Below the pieces are notes generated by a model, which saw only the letters and a program-made list of their open reading frames with translations, made no database searches and was not told the origin of the DNA. A program made the position numbers and the translations under genes. From Fibrobacter sp. UBA4309 (GTDB lineage: Bacteria; Fibrobacterota; Fibrobacteria; Fibrobacterales; Fibrobacteraceae), in the NCBI RefSeq assembly GCF_002395745.1, contig NZ_DGUN01000002.1, positions 1 through 24,250 of the forward strand: a stretch of 24,250 nt of DNA. The letters are read 5' to 3'. The stretch's first letter is position 1. Each line of letters opens with the position of its first letter. Shown here piece after piece: positions 22,401 to 24,250 of the stretch.

Positions 22401-24113
22401 TTACACGTCGCCGACTTCGCCGGTCTTGACGAAATTCCGTACAGCGCGCGTGATGCGCATGCTGCAGAAGTTCGGTCCGCACATGCTGCAAAAATGGCTT
22501 GCCTTGGCCTGGCTGCCGGGGAGCGTCTTGTCGTGGAATTCCATCGCCTTTTCGGGGTCTAGGGATAGCGCGAACTGGTCGTTCCAGCGGAAGTCGAAGC
22601 GGGCGCGCGAAAGGGCGTCGTCGCGGAACTGCGCTGCGAAATGGCCCTTTGCAAGGTCGGCCGCATGGGCGGCGAGCTTGTAGGTGACCACACCCGCGCG
22701 CACGTCGTCGCGGTCGGGGAGCCCGAGGTGTTCCTTGGGCGTCACGTAGCAGAGCATCGCGGTGCCGTACCAGCCGATCTGTGCCGCGCCGATGGCCGAC
22801 GTAATATGGTCGTAACCGGGAGCGATATCGGTGGTGAGGGGGCCAAGCGTGTAGAACGGTGCGCCGTGGCACTTTTCGAGCTGGCGGGCCATGTTGTCCT
22901 GAATCTTGTGCATGGGCACGTGACCCGGACCTTCGATAATCACCTGCACGCCGTATTCCCATGCAATCTTCGTGAGTTCGCCAAGCGTGTCCAGTTCTCC
23001 GAACTGGGCCGCGTCGTTGGCGTCGGCGAGGCTACCCGGACGCAGACCATCGCCCAAAGAAACGGCAACGTCGTAGGCGGCGAGAATCTCGCAGATTTCG
23101 CGGAAGTGCGTGTACAAGAAGTTCTGCTGGTGGTGGCGCATCTGCCAGAGGGCAAGGATGGATCCGCCGCGGCTCACGATACCCGTGGTGCGCTTGGCGG
23201 TCAGCGGAATGTGTTCCAGCAACAGGCCCGCGTGAATCGTGAAGTAGTCCACGCCCTGTTCCGCCTGCTCGATGAGCGTGTCGCGGTACAGTTCCCACGT
23301 GAGTTCTTCGGCCTTGCCGTTCACTTTTTCGAGCGCCTGGTAAATAGGCACCGTTCCGATAGGTACGGGGCTATTGCGGATAATCCATTCGCGGGTTTCG
23401 TGAATGTGCTTTCCGGTGGAAAGATCCATCACGGTGTCGGCGCCCCAGCGCACGGACCAGGCCATCTTCTCGACTTCTTCTTCGATTGAAGAAGTGATGG
23501 CGGAGTTACCGATGTTGCTGTTGATTTTCGTGAGGAAGCGGTTGCCGATAATCATCGGTTCGCATTCCGGGTGGTTGATGTTCCCCGGCAGAATCGCACG
23601 GCCCGCGGCGATTTCGTCGCGCACGAATTCGGGCGTAATGGGGGAGCCTTCGATCTTGATTTTACCCTGAGCCATGAGCTCGTCAAGGCGCTGGTTTTCA
23701 CGTATTGCTACGTATTCCATTTCCTTGGTGACGATTCCCTTGCGGGCGTAGTCGAGCTGCGTCAAGTGGTGCCCGGCCTTCGCGCGGAGCGGGTGGTGTT
23801 CCGCGTTAAAGCGCAGGTGGTCGAGTTCGTGATTTGCACGGCGGGCGCGGCCATAAGCAGACGTCATGTCGTCCAGCTGTTCGGCGTCGCCACGTTCCAT
23901 AATCCACGATTCACGGAAACGTTCGATGCCCTTCGTCACGTCGAGCTTGGCATCTACATCGCTGTAAGGGCCGCTCGTGTCGTACACGGGAACCACCGGC
24001 GTTTCGGGGTCTTCAGTCAAAATTTCGCGCATTCCCACGCGGATGTCCGGGTACATCTTGCCCGGCACATACACCTTGCGGGAATTCATGAAGGGTTTCA
24101 GCAAAGAATCCAT
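22401..24113 (-). CDS. thiC: ThiC, phosphomethylpyrimidine synthase
   Basis: ThiC is a non-canonical radical-SAM enzyme that converts aminoimidazole ribotide to HMP phosphate, the pyrimidine half of thiamin. The product from ATG 24113 is 570 residues, in the family's range, and carries the N-terminal ThiC-associated region (VYVPGKMYPDIRVGMREI). It also has the core motifs YDTSGPYSD, VMDLSTGKHIHETREWI, RTGIVSRGGSI, SLGDGLRPGS and EGPGHVPMHKI, and the C-terminal cluster motif Cys542-x2-Cys545-x4-Cys550 (CSMCGPNFC). A longer frame to 24152 would add 13 residues encoded by a palindromic repeat and is rejected. No TPP riboswitch is recognisable in the 137 bases visible upstream; one could lie beyond the window. 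The gene is convergent with the cyclase pair. Confidence 0.97.
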   Translation of the reverse strand: MDSLLKPFMNSRKVYVPGKMYPDIRVGMREILTEDPETPVVPVYDTSGPYSDVDAKLDVTKGIERFRESWIMERGDAEQLDDMTSAYGRARRANHELDHLRFNAEHHPLRAKAGHHLTQLDYARKGIVTKEMEYVAIRENQRLDELMAQGKIKIEGSPITPEFVRDEIAAGRAILPGNINHPECEPMIIGNRFLTKINSNIGNSAITSSIEEEVEKMAWSVRWGADTVMDLSTGKHIHETREWIIRNSPVPIGTVPIYQALEKVNGKAEELTWELYRDTLIEQAEQGVDYFTIHAGLLLEHIPLTAKRTTGIVSRGGSILALWQMRHHQQNFLYTHFREICEILAAYDVAVSLGDGLRPGSLADANDAAQFGELDTLGELTKIAWEYGVQVIIEGPGHVPMHKIQDNMARQLEKCHGAPFYTLGPLTTDIAPGYDHITSAIGAAQIGWYGTAMLCYVTPKEHLGLPDRDDVRAGVVTYKLAAHAADLAKGHFAAQFRDDALSRARFDFRWNDQFALSLDPEKAMEFHDKTLPGSQAKASHFCSMCGPNFCSMRITRAVRNFVKTGEVGDV

Positions 24114-24129
24114 TAAGCTTCTCACTTCT

Positions 24130-24155
24130 AGATGGCGGATCAAGTCCGCCATGAC
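24130..24155. repeat. GTCAT...ATCT palindromic repeat upstream of thiC, copy 1
   Basis: This 26-bp element reads AGAT (24130-24133), GGCGGAT-CAA-GTCCGCC, ATGAC (24151-24155), so on the opposite strand it has the ends GTCAT and ATCT. The stem has 7 bp with a 3-nt loop. It would lie in the thiC leader, 17 bases before the ATG. Confidence 0.8.
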
Positions 24156-24179
24156 GTCTTAATCAGTTCCACCTTATGC

Positions 24180-24206
24180 GTCATTCCGGCCTCCGAGCCG
24201 GAATCT
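24180..24206. repeat. GTCAT...ATCT palindromic repeat upstream of thiC, copy 2
   Basis: GTCAT (24180-24184) and ATCT (24203-24206) flank TCCGGC and GCCGGA with a 6-nt loop. The stem sequence differs from copies 1 and 3 while the ends are identical. Confidence 0.8.
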
Positions 24207-24233
24207 AGATGGCGGGTCGTGGCCCGCCATGAC
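24207..24233. repeat. GTCAT...ATCT palindromic repeat upstream of thiC, copy 3 (inverted)
   Basis: AGAT (24207-24210) and ATGAC (24229-24233) flank GGCGGGTC and GGCCCGCC, giving a stem of about 7 bp. It abuts copy 2 directly in opposite orientation, so the junction reads TCTAGA. A further GTCATC begins at 24242 and may be the start of another copy cut by the window end. Confidence 0.8.
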
Positions 24234-24250
24234 GTTGATACGTCATCTTT

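Noticed and set aside
22354..22962. A 202-residue open frame in another frame of the thiC region
   Set aside because: It is Arg/Pro-rich without motifs and lies within thiC, whose C-terminal cluster motif is read in the accepted frame.
24114..24152. A 13-residue N-terminal extension of ThiC
   Set aside because: The extra codons are mostly the palindromic repeat itself, and ThiC similarity begins after ATG 24113.
24114..24250. TPP riboswitch upstream of thiC
   Set aside because: I looked for the conserved CUGAGA and the downstream GAUC/GCGNAGGGA-like segments on the minus strand and did not find them; the stem-loops present are repeats with constant ends.

Overview
The window looks like a chromosomal segment of a Fibrobacter-type bacterium (phylum Fibrobacterota, FCB group). 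The strongest marker is the large lipoprotein at 9993-13493, whose C-terminus matches the Fibrobacter succinogenes major paralogous (FISUMP) domain and whose N-terminus is a lipobox followed by a Ser-rich linker. Many genes lack an obvious Shine-Dalgarno sequence. Several start regions carry a TTG / TAnnTTT(G/T) promoter pattern resembling that of Bacteroidetes. I see no tRNA, rRNA, transposase, phage gene or CRISPR array. All intergenic gaps are under 200 bp.

Layout. (1) 1-5662, minus strand: a tightly overlapping operon reading RND/MMPL-type exporter, class I aminotransferase, FHA-ABC-permease fusion, then a gene cut by the window edge. (2) 5716-7212, plus: an Omp85/BamA-superfamily outer-membrane barrel, divergent from the exporter. 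(3) 7209-8900, minus: ruvA-ruvB (Holliday junction branch migration) with a palindromic repeat between them. (4) 9027-9980, plus: a membrane acyltransferase, divergent from ruvA across a compact double promoter. (5) 9993-15650, minus: an envelope operon of TPR lipoprotein, PorV/FadL-like outer-membrane protein and the 1166-residue FISUMP lipoprotein. (6) 15837-17397, plus: a YkgJ-type cysteine-cluster protein overlapping a SprT-like metallopeptidase. (7) 17588-19954, plus: membrane-bound ion-pumping pyrophosphatase. (8) 20008-22287, plus: two tandem paralogous membrane diguanylate cyclases. (9) 22401-24113, minus: thiC for thiamin biosynthesis. (10) 24130-24233: a cluster of short palindromic repeats.

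How the genes fit together. Much of the window concerns the cell envelope: an exporter, an ABC transporter, two outer-membrane barrels, two lipoproteins and an acyltransferase. Housekeeping genes (ruvAB, hppA, thiC) lie between these blocks. The most unusual items are four. The first is a 15-unit Cys/Cys/Trp repeat in the FISUMP lipoprotein, in which the Trp-to-next-Cys distance is fixed at 13-14 residues. The second is a family of 26-27 bp palindromes with constant ends (GTCAT...ATCT) and stems that differ but stay self-complementary. The third is a recurrent Bacteroidetes-like promoter pattern, in some cases almost on top of the start codon. The fourth is a decayed 51-bp tandem duplication of a promoter and start region. 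No defence or mobile system is evident. Everything here comes from reading the sequence and from family knowledge; no database search was run.
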